Shown here one piece after another: positions 25,601-36,482 of a stretch of DNA of 64,000 nucleotides. Every line of letters starts with the position of its first letter. Position 1 is the first letter of the stretch. The stretch lies in contig NC_061779.1 of assembly GCF_022458985.1 (NCBI RefSeq), forward strand, positions 15,917,001-15,981,000. Reading direction: 5' to 3'. The stretch is from Mugil cephalus (Eukaryota; Chordata; Actinopteri; Mugiliformes; Mugilidae). Under the pieces are notes generated by a model. That model was not told where the DNA came from, made no database searches, and saw only the letters and a program-made list of their open reading frames with translations. Both the position numbers and the translations under genes were made by a program.

Positions 25601-26698
25601 CACTTCTGGACACTGAGAATGAATCCAGATATCAATCATTCACTCAGTGTACATAAGCCATGCAGATTTAGTTTTAAGACCTTTGGACGTAGATGTTTTT
25701 GCCAGTATTTCCAGTGTGTCTCCAGAATTAATTAACAGAATCATTCTTCCTTTTCTTGCAGATCTAAATTTCTTCTCTTTCCTCCAAGGCGACAATCAGG
25801 TACATTTGCTCCGACACCATGTGTCTTGTTCTCTGTGTGTGTGTCTTATCCTACCGCTAGGAATCTTCTGAATTCGATCCAAAGTGTGCCAAAGAGTTTT
25901 ATCTAATAGTAATCATAGAGAATATGTAGAATATGTATTTTCCAATAAAGGAAATCTCTGATGAGATAAATCTACATAACACCAGTTCAAATTCATTCAT
26001 TGATGTCCGTGCGATTGTAAAATTAGCTTTGCCTTTCCGATTTAACCGATGCAGAAAAACAAAAAGAGAGACAAATCTGCACCAACAGTGACTTTAATGT
26101 GCTCTTATAGGCATTTAGTTTGATGAACAATTCTGACATATCTGAGATACGCAGCATCACATTTAAGAGATACTTTTAAGAGCTTAAACTCTTTGCAAAT
26201 CATTCTTAGGCCAAAGCTTGAAAGTAACCAGTTTTAAGAGATTGTCATAACTCAGCTAAGTTATTAGCTGTTGTAGCTGCTCACATGTTTTGTGACTGGT
26301 GCCGTCATACTGCTGTACAGTATACTCGGCTGTTCGGTAACTTACACTCTTGTCTCCCTGACCAGCATTACAACATGGTGATGGCTGCTGCAGCCGCTGC
26401 ATCGGCTTCCGCCTCAGAGGACCACGACCTGCTCCTCAACCGTTACCTGCCCTACAGCTCCGCTCAAATGTTACGGGAGCAGCCGGGCACCCCTGGGAGC
26501 AGCACGCTGGCCGCCACCAACGGGGGCAGCAACAGTGGGAGCACCAGCAGTTTGGTGTCTTCCAGCAGTCTGCGGGACCGCGACAAAGACAGGGACAGGG
26601 ACAGCCACAGCATTTCAGGATTATCGAGGTCCTCGGTGGAAGCTGCAGCAGCAGCCGCCATTTATGGCTCCATATCTGACGTTATCTCTCTTGACTAG
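19624..26698 (+). CDS. pias1: E3 SUMO-protein ligase PIAS1
   Basis: PIAS1 transfers SUMO to nuclear proteins and modulates STAT1, NF-kB and DNA-repair factors. Coding exons: 19624-19647, 21256-21688, 21872-21956, 22122-22169, 22848-22938, 23036-23170, 23252-23357, 23638-23711, 23935-24095, 24723-24853, 24940-25117, 25245-25384, 25762-25799 and 26366-26698. They total 658 aa against 651 in human, and all phases agree. Residues about 11-45 form the SAP domain, with an LxxLL motif at 19-23. PINIT is at 245-249. The SP-RING is at about 320-400, with zinc ligands C347, H349, C370 and C373. A SUMO-interacting motif VDVIDLTLD at 451-459 is followed by an acidic, serine-rich stretch. The last exon has an Ala run, a Ser/Gly-rich tract and an Arg/Asp repeat before the conserved VISLD end. 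The intron after 25117 appears to use a GC donor. Paralogue a or b is undecided. Confidence 0.96.
19648..21255 (+). other. pias1 intron 1, rich in TTAGC motifs
   Basis: A 1.6-kb first intron following the 8-codon first exon. The first 600 bp hold several GTTAGC, GCTAGC and GCATTAGC motifs, for example at 19810-19845, 20070-20080 and 20229-20248. No coding exon or named repeat was recognised. Confidence 0.6.
22170..22847 (+). other. pias1 intron 4
   Basis: A 678-bp AT-rich intron. It contains a short T-run and overlapping minus-strand open frames near 22409-22646 with no recognisable product. I see nothing functional in it. Confidence 0.55.
24096..24722 (+). other. pias1 intron 9
   Basis: A 627-bp AT-rich intron between the SP-RING exon and the following exon. 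No recognisable repeat or exon was found. Confidence 0.55.
25800..26365 (+). other. pias1 last intron
   Basis: A 566-bp intron before the terminal exon. It is AT-rich with no motif or repeat that I recognise. Confidence 0.55.
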
Positions 26699-28452
26699 AT
26701 GCACACACAGAACTGAAAGACAAGGGAGACCTCAAGAACAGGAGTTCTATGTAAATAAGGAAGAGGAAGATGAAAGAATACAGTGCTATGTACAGAGAGG
26801 AAAATCTATTTTCAATTTTACTTATCATATGTATATAAACTTAGGACGCTTCCTGTCCGGTGAGTTACTTCAGTTGATATTTTTCTGTGAATACTGAAGA
26901 CTTTTTCACACCTCTTCATGTGGTCCTTTGATTATATTGTACCTTTTGTACCTGGTTTTTACAGTTTTGTTTCAATATTTCATGTCGATGGCATTATTTC
27001 AGTATACATGCACAGAGCCTGAAGAGGTGACACCTTATAAATATTTAGAATATAAAGAAAATGGGCATTGTTATAGATGTACAAAAGGCGAGTCACAGCA
27101 AAACAGGAGAATGTGTAAGACTTTATTTTCTAAATGGCATCATTTCTGTCAAAAAATGTTTTGACAGCAGAAAGATCTGGCCATTTTTGCCATCACTGTA
27201 GTTTTTTTCTGTGAGACATTCATGCTGTGGTCATTCATTTTAAGGAATTATTTATGATGTAAGTTATGTTGGATGTGTGCTGTTTTTTAAAAGAAGCATT
27301 CCCTATGCCTCTATGAACTGTTGCCACTAGAAATGAAAAGCAAGCGCTAGATCCTTCTGTTGTCATAACCGTTTCTCCTCGCTTCCTGCAGTCAAATCAA
27401 ACATGAACAATATTGTTGGGACTGTACCTCGGGTACATATAAATTGGGAGTAATCAGTATTGTGAGATCAGGCTTTCGCATTGAGTGAGTAAAAGGCATC
27501 CACAATTTGACCTTTATATCCATCTAAGATTTTCAATATTGTGTATTTTCTTTTAAACTATATACGTTTTATGTTGCCTATTGCTCTTAAACTCATGCAC
27601 AGAAAACTACAGAGAAGTGTTGATCTGCTCCACTTTCAAGACGAGACTAGCTTCTAGTTCACATAAAGTTAATTTTTTTAATTTAAAGACTTAAAGCTGT
27701 TCACTAAGTGTAAGTGGATCTATTTCATTATGTCTTTATGTTTGAATTTAGCACTTGCTTCTCCCCCCCCCCCCACAGAGTCTGTGAAGCAGTGAAGTGT
27801 CACAGTTCACACTTAAAGAGTAGTTTTCAGCTTTGTATGTCTCTGCATATTACCTGAAAGCTCACCTGTTCGAGTTCTACGCTGTCCCTTAGCGAGGCCA
27901 CAGGATGCACAGCCTTTCTCTGTGTTTAGTGTATTTGCAACAGCCTTTAAGATAACTGTGATAGCTTAGTCTTCGAGTGAATCACAACATGCATATTGGC
28001 CGAGAAGTTGAAAACCATTGAAGTTATTATTATGGATGCCTCCCCGCTCTTTATTTCTTTTGACTTGTGCTTACAGTTAGGATTATTTATTATCATATAT
28101 ATTTTCAGCATTTGGTTGATTCGTGGATATGCATTGCTGTCATTGTATGTGATATTTCTTTTGTAATTATATAATTAATGCTATTTAAAGATGTCATTGT
28201 TGCTTGACATGTAACATTTTCTGTTCCTGTCTGTTTTGCTATCAGATGATGTCAATAACTCAATAGACGCTTTGATCATTTTGAACGGCTATAAGGTCTA
28301 CTGTGCTGTTTGATATCTGTAAGAATTAAACCCATACAAGAAAGTGTATGTTTGTAGTTGGTCTGAGGACAGTTCAGCTCCATTTGACTCTCTGTTAGAG
28401 GATCCACACCCAGAAACATGATAAAGAACCATTTAAAAATGAGTTTGGTGCT

Positions 28453-28475
28453 TAAATAAATAAATAAATAAATAA
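28453..28475. repeat. (AATA)n microsatellite in pias1 3'UTR
   Basis: Five to six AATA units in the distal pias1 3'UTR. Confidence 0.9.
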
Positions 28476-28913
28476 CAAAAATGACATCCAGCAAAGAAAC
28501 TTAAAACACAAGACATTTTTGTTCACTAAAATAAAACACAATAAATGGACTCTGTAACATGTACACTAGAAAATCATTTCTATCTTGTACCACAACTTGT
28601 TTTATTTTTTCTGGAAACATTATTTACATACTCCAGTTGTACATTCATTTCAAATATTTAGGCATTAAAAATAAATGGTTAGGCTTTGAGTGTAGCTACA
28701 CGATAATTATGACAATGACTGGAGATCGAAACAACATTTAGACATCAATGTAGAAATGGATTTTACTGAAACAATGTGTTTTAAGAACATTTTTAAGGAT
28801 GGGATGGATTTGGGTTGGAAGAATCAGGACTTGTGACCCCGGTATTTCTAAACGACTCCCCTCATCGCTCAGTGTTTTACTTCAGAAGATCAATCTGCTC
28901 ATTGCATGACTGC

Positions 28914-28919
28914 AATAAA
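28914..28919 (+). terminator. pias1: pias1 distal polyadenylation signal
   Basis: AATAAA followed within 20-40 bases by TGTGTAG and TGTAATGTGT, a GU-rich downstream element. It is the last such signal before morf4l1, whose ATG is about 350 bp further on. Confidence 0.6.
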
Positions 28920-29149
28920 CGGTCCTATGTGTAGTTAAGTGTAATGTGTACTTGAATCCAAATCATATGTCTAATTTAAAAGAGCTTTTCAAGAATTAGT
29001 TGTATTTTTTAGTTTTGTGAATAATTGTTTTTGTCAGAGACTTATTTTCCTAACTAAACTAATGATTTAAACCTCTACCAGAAGACAGTAACACTTAAGG
29101 TAAATGTGAGACTCTGAGAGCATAATGTGAGAAGAGAATACTTCATTTA

Positions 29150-29267
29150 CAAGGTCGCGCAATTACTGCGTCACCGCGTTGGTCATGACGTTTTTAGAGA
29201 GCGGCGCCGTTGCAAACTGGAATGGGAGCTGGCGATTTTTCCCATATTTTGTTAGTTTAATCCGTGA
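29150..29267 (+). promoter_or_regulatory. morf4l1: morf4l1 promoter and short 5'UTR
   Basis: A small CpG-rich patch in otherwise AT-rich DNA. It carries a CRE/AP-1-like TGCGTCA at 29167-29173, a TGACGTTT half-CRE at 29186-29193 and GCGGCGCCG near 29200. No TATA box is present. The compact spacing after pias1 leaves little room for other promoter sequence. Confidence 0.5.
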
Positions 29268-32200
29268 ATGGCGCCGAAACAGGACCCGAAGCCTAAATTT
29301 CAAGAAGGTAAGAAGTTATTCGTCTCCTGTCCCGCTGGACCTGCGGTGGCGACCGGTGCTGGAGCCGCTGGAAAAGTCCAAAATGTTCGCCATTGATCGA
29401 AACAAACCCCGCACAACAGCTAGCATTATTAGCATTTATTGTTGTTGCTATGGGCGCAAAATTACCTTTTATCATTTTAATACGTCGCTTTAGTTGCCTA
29501 TTCCGTTTTGTATTTACCGTCTGATTCAGTGTCAACTAGAAAAAAGTTTGCACTTTTAATTTCAGTCTTGTTTAAGCCAAGTAAAATGAGTGTTTCATTC
29601 ATGCAGCGTTAGCGCTTTCTGGACTTACCCGCTCGCCTCTGTTTTCTCTGAGCTAATGGTTAGCTGCCAGCTAGCCTTACTGTGTGGCCGAGCTATCTGT
29701 TCTTCTTTATTCTTGTCATATTAGGTATTTTCGCTGCTATATGCAAGTTCACGCAATATTAAAGATGACTAGCTGGACCAAGGCTAGTGTGGACATATTT
29801 AATAACGTTAATTAAGAGTTATCATTAATCTGGAATTAAATCATAACTGTCCAATACATTTAGTTGATTAAAAAAGAATAACGTGTATTTTAAAATACAG
29901 CTGAACTGTGGAGTAGAGGAAAGTAGTACAGTAAATTCAGTTTGGTAAGGGGCCCTTAAGATTGAATTTAAGAACACTAATTATTGTCCTTGGATGTCTG
30001 ACTTCACATTATTAAATGTTTCATATATCAGAATCTGTCAAAGGGTACAACCTGCTAACTGCTGCTGATCGGAAGCCTTGTCTATGTAGTGTAGTTTTGC
30101 TTTTGTTCAACTGTACGTGGACTACTCGCATGCTGATTTTAATCGACCAACACTCTGTTCAGGTGAAAGAGTGCTGTGTTTTCATGGGCCATTGCTCTAC
30201 GAAGCTAAGGTAGGCTGCCTTAGTTAGCCTGTCTCTCTGATCATGCGATCCCCCTGTGTGTCTCTGATGTGTGTTTTTGACATTGAATCATGCCTCTCTT
30301 TGCAGTGTGTTAAGATAAACATCAAGGAAAAACAAATCAAATATTTTATTCATTACAGTGGGTGGAACAAGAAGTAAGTTGTACGCTCAGCTAAATCAAG
30401 ATCATTTGTACAGGAATGGTTTCACAATGGTTGCTTGATTTCTTTCTTGGTGTTTTCTTTTTTTTTTTTATCTTCCAGCTGGGACGAATGGGTTCCTGAA
30501 AGCAGAGTTCTTAAGTATGTGGACAGTAATCTGCAGAAACAGAAAGAGCTTCAGAGGGCCAATCAGTAAGATAAAATCTATCTTTTATCTTGCTTTTTTT
30601 ACAGATTCATCTTGGTTTCCTAATGACAGTATATAATAATCTAATGTTTGATTTGAAGCATTTGAACATACAGTACTGTGTATATGTGTAGATGCATCAA
30701 TCATCTGCCATTGGTTGAGTGAATAACACAGATTATATAACTGTCATGGCACCTGTCAGTAGGGAGATTGGATTAGGCAGCAGGTGAACAATTTTTTTCT
30801 GCAAAGTTAGAAAAATGTGGAAGGGCGTTGACGATGGCCACGTTATGATGGCTAGATAAGTATCTCCAAACCACAGACACACAGATCCTAGGCTTCCAAA
30901 AGTGTCCTCCTTACTAAACTTGCTGCAGTCTGTGTCCTGAAACCTCCTGAACAGATTCATTGACTTTTGTGTAAATTTGAAATTTTATAAGTAGGAGACA
31001 AGTCAGTGTAAATTCTGAATTGCTCATCACGGGAAAATTCTATGGCAACATGAAAAGAGAAAAGTTTTTTTAAACATTAATTTGGAGCGAAGTCAATAAT
31101 CGTTTGAAATGTTTGTTGTGTTTAGTGACATCATCTCTATTCATTTAGATACATGCCTGGTTATGTTAACCCAATATAAATGGCTTTCTTATAAAGACTT
31201 TCCTTTTTCTTTTAGAGACCATTATGTAGAAGGGAGAATGAGGGGAGCTGCGCCGAATAAGAAAATACCTGCTGCTACGCAGAAAAATGATGTGTAAGTT
31301 CATATCCCTCGTTTTATCCATCAGCTGCTAAACCTCTGCCTCAGAAATGATTTAAACACTTAAAATTGTAATTTCATTTGCAGGAAAACCAAAAAGAACA
31401 AACAGAAGAGTGAGTACATCATACTGTATATTTACTTAATTGTCCAATGTAATCTCACAAATTAATGTTTTTCAGTTGACAGCTGTTGATGACTGATGAT
31501 AATTATGTCCATGCAGCTCCTGGAGCAGGAGAAGGGACTAGTTCAGGAGGGGACCCAACACACCCTCCACGAAAGAAGAGAGCACGTGTTGATCCAACTG
31601 TGGAAAGTGTAAGTTTTATGTTTTTGTTTTTTTGCTGTGATTTGGCCAAATAACCCTCATCTGCCCTGATAGTGACAGAGTGAGAAAAAACAGAAGTCAT
31701 GGTAAAAACTTATTTTACAAGTAATAAAAAGTCGTTTTATTCATTAAATCTACTCGTGTCTGTTTAGGAGGAAACCTTCATAAATCGAGTGGAGGTCAAA
31801 GTGAAAATCCCTGAGGAGCTGAAGCCGTGGCTTGTAGATGACTGGGACCTGATTACGCGGCAAAAACAGGTTCGTAATCATTGACTTTGGGATTTAACAT
31901 TCACCTTTTCTCAGGATTTAATTAGGTACTATTATGGGATGCATTTACATATAGTTTGTGTTCTCTGTCTTCAGCTTTTCCACCTACCTGCCAAAAAGAA
32001 TGTCGATGCAGTGCTTGAAGATTATGCAAACTACAAGAAATCACGAGGAAACTCTGACAGCAAGTAAAGACTGCAACTTGTTATTTCCTCTTATGAAGCT
32101 TCTGTCGATGATGCAGACTGTGCAAAAAAAGTCACATGGTAGTTTTATCGGTTTGTAATATCTATTGACTGTTCACCACAGAGCAATAACAGTTTTTTTG

Positions 32201-33999
32201 TTTTTTTTATCTCCTCTGCTCAGGGAGTTTGCTGTAAACGAGGTGGTCGCTGGTATCCGGGAATATTTCAATGTTATGCTGGGGACGCAACTTCTGTACA
32301 AATTTGAGAGGCCTCAGTACGCAGACATCCTGGCCAACCACCCAGATACATCTATCTCTCAGATCTACGGCGCTCCTCACCTACTCAGACTCTTTGGTAA
32401 AAACACTGAACATCACACTAGTGTCTTACAGATGTGAGCGATGGCAGTTTAAACATCATTGAGTCCCACTAAGACAGGATGAGACAGAAGTGACATGAAA
32501 AACAAAAATGCATCTTAATGATTGTGTATTTTGCCCTATAGTACACATACAGTACCTGTATATGTTAGTATTAAGTCATTAATGCAACAGTGATTAAATT
32601 CCACTAAATAAATGACCTGGACAGGCCTCTGAAAAAGTCTAACAACATTTTTAAATCAGCAGATTTTTGTGACATAAAAATAAGTTAAGTCAATATCAGA
32701 ACTCTTGAATATTTTATCCTAAAAATGACATCCTACTAAAAATGAGTGTGAGCCATTTCATGTAAAAAGGATAAAAATCTAAAACACTGAACGCCCCGAC
32801 TGCCTGATACCAGTACTTGGTTAAGCAGCTTTTAAATTTATGGAATTTATTCTTAGTAAAGTCTTTCACAAGAACAGATGAGATTCCTTTCGAGTTAATC
32901 AGTCACTTCAGCAGAAGACGGGTGTGTACCGTGTCATATGAGCTGAATAACAATGGGATTCTCAACACAGCTCTTAGAAAAAGGAGTGCACACCTGTGAA
33001 GCTTGGTTATTGTGTCTTTTAGATCATCCACTAAAAGTTTGATAAGATTTATCGAGGCCACTGTGGCGTTAAATATCATGTCTCTTTTGGTCATAACTCA
33101 AGACGTTATGTTCCCATCAAGAGGACCTTTTAACAACAAATATAGAAGAAGATAAAATGAATAAGGGGTGATATTTTATATTCAAAAGGTCAACTTCAGT
33201 TTGACATGATGTCCTGCAGAAACACTTTTATTAAGTCCTTTCAAAATCCTCACATTCACAACGTTTATCACAGGGCTCTGGACAAACCGTCGACTCGTAC
33301 ATCATCATTTTTATCTTACCTCTGCCGAGCTGTAGTTAGAAATATCTGTTTCCAGATGTGGAGTTTCGTGTATTTTTTTCTGAGTTAAAGTCTCTTGTTT
33401 CCTCCGCGTCGGCACACGATGAGTTCTGATATTTGGAAATTCATCACGGCTTCAGTAATGACAAATTATAATTCGTTTTGAGCATTTAACCGCATCTCTG
33501 CACCTTCGATTCAAGCCACATTTACAGCTTTTCAGCCAGACGTCACATTATCCTCTTGCACTTAAAGGCGAGCGTTGTTCCACGCGTCAGCTACGTGTGC
33601 ACAATAGACGTAAAAGAGAAAGAAGTAAAGTACCTGCTTGTGGAGATGAGTGAAGTGGAAGTATTGACGTGTTTCTAATGAGCTTTGGTATAGAAAGGAT
33701 TGGAGGTCACACGGTGTGTAAAACTCTGTCATTGTTTGGTTTTGGAAGTGAGGATCGGAGCCATGCTGGCGTACACTCCTCTCGACGAGAAGAGCCTTGC
33801 ACTGCTGCTCAGTTATCTACAAGACTTCCTCAAGTGAGTATTCAGATATGTCTTGACAAAAGCCACCGTAGAGATCAATCCGCAGCCGATGAGACAAGCG
33901 TTACTCCGTTGCAGGTACCTTGTAAAGAACTCCGCATCGCTCTTCAATGCCAGCGACTATGAAGTTGCCCCTCCGGAGTACCACCGCAAGGCCGTTTGA
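29268..33999 (+). CDS. morf4l1: Mortality factor 4-like protein 1 (MRG15)
   Basis: A nuclear chromatin reader: the chromodomain binds H3K36-methylated nucleosomes and the MRG domain docks NuA4/TIP60 and SIN3-HDAC subunits and PALB2. Coding exons: 29268-29307, 30163-30209, 30306-30373, 30479-30565, 31216-31293, 31384-31409, 31517-31608, 31768-31869, 31975-32063, 32224-32396, 33749-33833 and 33915-33999. Phases agree and the product is 323 aa, the same length as the common human isoform. Residues about 12-65 form the chromodomain, with the aromatic run [15 protein letters not shown] lysine-rich linker contains the RKKRAR nuclear signal near 134-139. The MRG domain spans about 152-320 and the protein ends EYHRKAV. 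The acceptor of the penultimate exon, ending ttggaag, is the weakest splice site. The length and intact frame argue against a retrocopy. Confidence 0.97.
29308..30162 (+). other. morf4l1 intron 1
   Basis: An 855-bp first intron with CpG-rich sequence for about 150 bp, then GCTAGC/TTAGC-type motifs near 29418-29440 and 29655-29680, as in pias1 intron 1. No exon or named repeat was recognised. Confidence 0.55.
30700..30962 (+). mobile_element. Degenerate Tc1/mariner-like transposase fragment
   Basis: Within morf4l1 intron 4. The series of short blocks ATTAGGCAGCAGGTGAAC, GTTGACGATGGCCA, TTATGATGGCTAGA and ATCTCCAAA matches, in order, the N-terminal transposase region of a Tc1-like family widespread in fish, which encodes helix-turn-helix DNA-binding residues. 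Stops and indels break the frame, so it is a dead relic. No terminal inverted repeats were recognised. The family match is from memory. Confidence 0.7.
32397..33748 (+). other. morf4l1 intron 10
   Basis: The longest morf4l1 intron (1.35 kb), splitting the MRG domain. It is AT-rich, with no recognised exon. The stretch 32880-33120 looks less random than its flanks and could be an old repeat, but I cannot name it. Confidence 0.5.
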
Positions 34000-34369
34000 G
34001 GTCTTATATTTCAGGATCTGAAGCCTTCGCGCGTTGACGTTTGGAGACGACGTCCTTTTACCTGCCAGACGCCTGTGGAGAAAGGACTGTGCGAGATCTG
34101 TTGATTTTTATTAAGGAAGAATCACAACAAGATGTCAGACTGATCCCTGGACAAATTTATTTTCTTTCATGTGGAAAGCTGCTGATTACGCTCTTCCTGT
34201 ATTGGTATGTTTTTGAGTACCACTTTTTAGTTTCTAAGACTTTTCGTTGGTCCAACATTTATCAACATCTTCAGAAACAGGATTTCATCATGAATGTTTT
34301 TTTTTTTGTTGTTTTTGTGTTTGATTTGGATGCTGGCTAAATTTGTCTCGTAGGCTGTCATCGTTTTCT

Positions 34370-34375
34370 AATAAA
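34370..34375 (+). terminator. morf4l1: morf4l1 polyadenylation signal
   Basis: AATAAA 371 bp after the stop, followed by CTCTCC and TGCCGGTGTTCGTCTTG. It defines a 3'UTR of about 390 bases. Confidence 0.7.
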
Positions 34376-35639
34376 ACTCTTTCACTCTCCAGATGCCGGT
34401 GTTCGTCTTGAAACTGATTAACGTTTTAATACGTTTTAACTGTCTCATTTATGACTCATAGCTGCTCGATGTGGACAATATTTCATTATGCGTGATTTCA
34501 AATTAATAATAATAATTACTTTAATTGTCGACATCGCCGCTGATATCATTTTGAAAAAAATGTCGGTATGTGTGTGAGCGGTGGGAACTCTTAATGTGAG
34601 TCCTGAGTGAAGTGTGTTGTTGGAGCTGATTACAGGTCATTTGATTGGCTGGCAGTTAAATCAGGCGTGCATCATATTTATCAGGAGCACAGAGTGTAAT
34701 CATCATTTAACACAGTAGAAAGATCAAGAGTGTAAACATGCGGTCATGGTGGGGTTCCAGTTTCTTTGTGTGTGTGTGTGTTTTCTCACTGACGTGACTT
34801 ATTGCGCAGAAATTGGCCGTCATTAATGTTATCATCAGCATGTGTGCTTTTCCTCCTGTGCTCTGTCGTTTTTTTTTTTTTTTGTTTTGTTTTGGGTTTT
34901 TTTCCCCTCTCTCCCTCCTGGAATTAACATGTGTTTGATTAGTTTTCCTAATCATCTGTTCATATCCCGTCTCTGGTTTGTTTAGTTGACCCGGGATGCT
35001 CGAGCGTCGGCCGCGCAGGCTCGTGCTCTGCTTTCCTTCAGCTATTTGTCGGCGGCCGCGGCCAAGATTCCGTCTTTTTCTGCAGAAATAAAAATGTAGC
35101 GCAGGACTCACTTAGCATGAGTTGGACAGGTGGTCTTCATTTAAACACTTGAAAGCAGCAGTCTTGGCTCTGAGCTGTGGCTCTGCTGCAAAGCTTTTAA
35201 TACTCCACTTTACAAATAATTTCAAACATAGCTGGGTGTCATAGACACCTGTGTTTTCCCTCTCATGCTGGCTGAGAGGATTTTCCTGCTCCGGCGGTTT
35301 GAACGCGGTCGGCTCTTCAAAACCGGTGGTGGAATAAAACCCCGGTGATGGAAAGCATGTGTGCCGCAGTCTGGGTGTTTTGTTGAGCAGGGAAACGTAA
35401 TAGTCTATTGAACCCCGGACGGAGCGCCCTCCTCTTCTCACCTCCGTGCACTAAAAAAAAAAACAAAATGTGTTGAACACAATCCCCGACCAGCCAGCTC
35501 CTTTTCCACTGTTGTGACTTACTTGACATGAAAAGGAGAAGCTAAATATTAGTTTCGGGCTGATTTGTGGTTTCATCTGTCAGCTTCTCGCGGTTGTTAT
35601 GGCAAGAACAATTCAAAAAGAATTTCTTTAATCCAATTT

Positions 35640-35960
35640 CCCCCGGCCTTAACCGAGACCATATGTGCGTTTCGCCGGAGTCGCTCTCAGATCACAGCTC
35701 CCCTCACGGCTTTTAACAGCCCATCAGAAAGACTGACACGCACGCAGGACCTCTCTGCAGATCCGTTCAGGGAGACGCCTCGGTGCCTGATCCGAGCTCG
35801 GCCCCCGTTCGCCGCCGCCATTGACGCCTGACGCGCCAAGTTGTGGGGGTCACCGAGAGGTCTCCCTCTGGCGCGAGGGCTTTCATGTGACCCAGGTGAC
35901 GGGGAGAGCCCCGGCGCTGTCACGCCCTGATAGATGGGGGAGAGACGTACGCATGCTGCC
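35640..35960. promoter_or_regulatory. CpG-dense island without a known gene
   Basis: Roughly 28 CpG dinucleotides in about 320-400 bp, far above the flanks, with GCCGCCGCCAT at 35812-35822 and an E2F-like CGCGCCAAG near 35833. On the minus strand the former reads as a YY1-like ATGGCGGCGGC. This could be an orphan promoter or a Polycomb-type CpG island. The 78-aa minus-strand frame across it has no recognisable product. Confidence 0.4.
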
Positions 35961-36249
35961 GCTAATGATGCCGCCTCAAGTCTGAGCGATGGCTTGAGCA
36001 GGTTTTCCTCCCGTGTGCCAACGTAACGACAGGTCTGCAGAAACCACTTGGATCAGAAACGTCCCGAGTTTATTTCCTCTGGGGGTGATCTTAGACAGGA
36101 TTTAACCGAGTGAGCGTGAGGTTGTGTTTTATATATTAGGACAAATTAGCCCTAGCTCTTGTGTTAGTTAAAAAAAAAAAAAAACACGTTGAATGCTTTA
36201 CTTTTTTTTTGTTCTCCTTTACACACATGCTCCACTAAAGTTTAGCTTT

Positions 36250-36460
36250 TTAGTCACTTTTATGTTAATATTCCTCCCAAAGTAAAAACACATGTTTCAT
36301 TTTTACATAGTATCCATCAATTTAAAGCATAACGAAGAATTATTTTGTTTATTTTGTCTTATTTGTCTTATTATAGAATTATTTTGGAATGAGACTGTGA
36401 ACATACATTTTTTTTAATTTTTTTTTTTATATTATTTGTCAGAGAAGATCACAGGACATA
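36250..36460 (+). repeat. Dispersed repeat, copy A
   Basis: It shares an ordered series of blocks with 38135-38345: ATTCCTCCCA.AGTAAAAACA, then AGTATCCA, AATTTAAA, AGAATTA, GTGAACATAC, a T-run, and TTGTCAG.GAAG.TCAC. Gaps and substitutions indicate old copies. A TA microsatellite follows copy A. The family is unknown to me. Confidence 0.65.
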
Positions 36461-36482
36461 TATATATATATACATATATACA
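36461..36482. repeat. (TA)n microsatellite
   Basis: A TATATA tract directly following dispersed repeat copy A. Confidence 0.85.

Larger units (their letters stand above)
26699..28940 (+). other. pias1: pias1 3'UTR
   Basis: About 2.2 kb of non-coding sequence follows the pias1 stop. It holds a C13 run near 27763, an ATAA tetranucleotide tract at 28453-28475 and AATAAA signals at 28530, 28540 and 28914. The last is followed by GT-rich sequence typical of a cleavage site, so I place the main 3' end near 28.94 kb. Shorter transcripts are possible. Confidence 0.6.
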
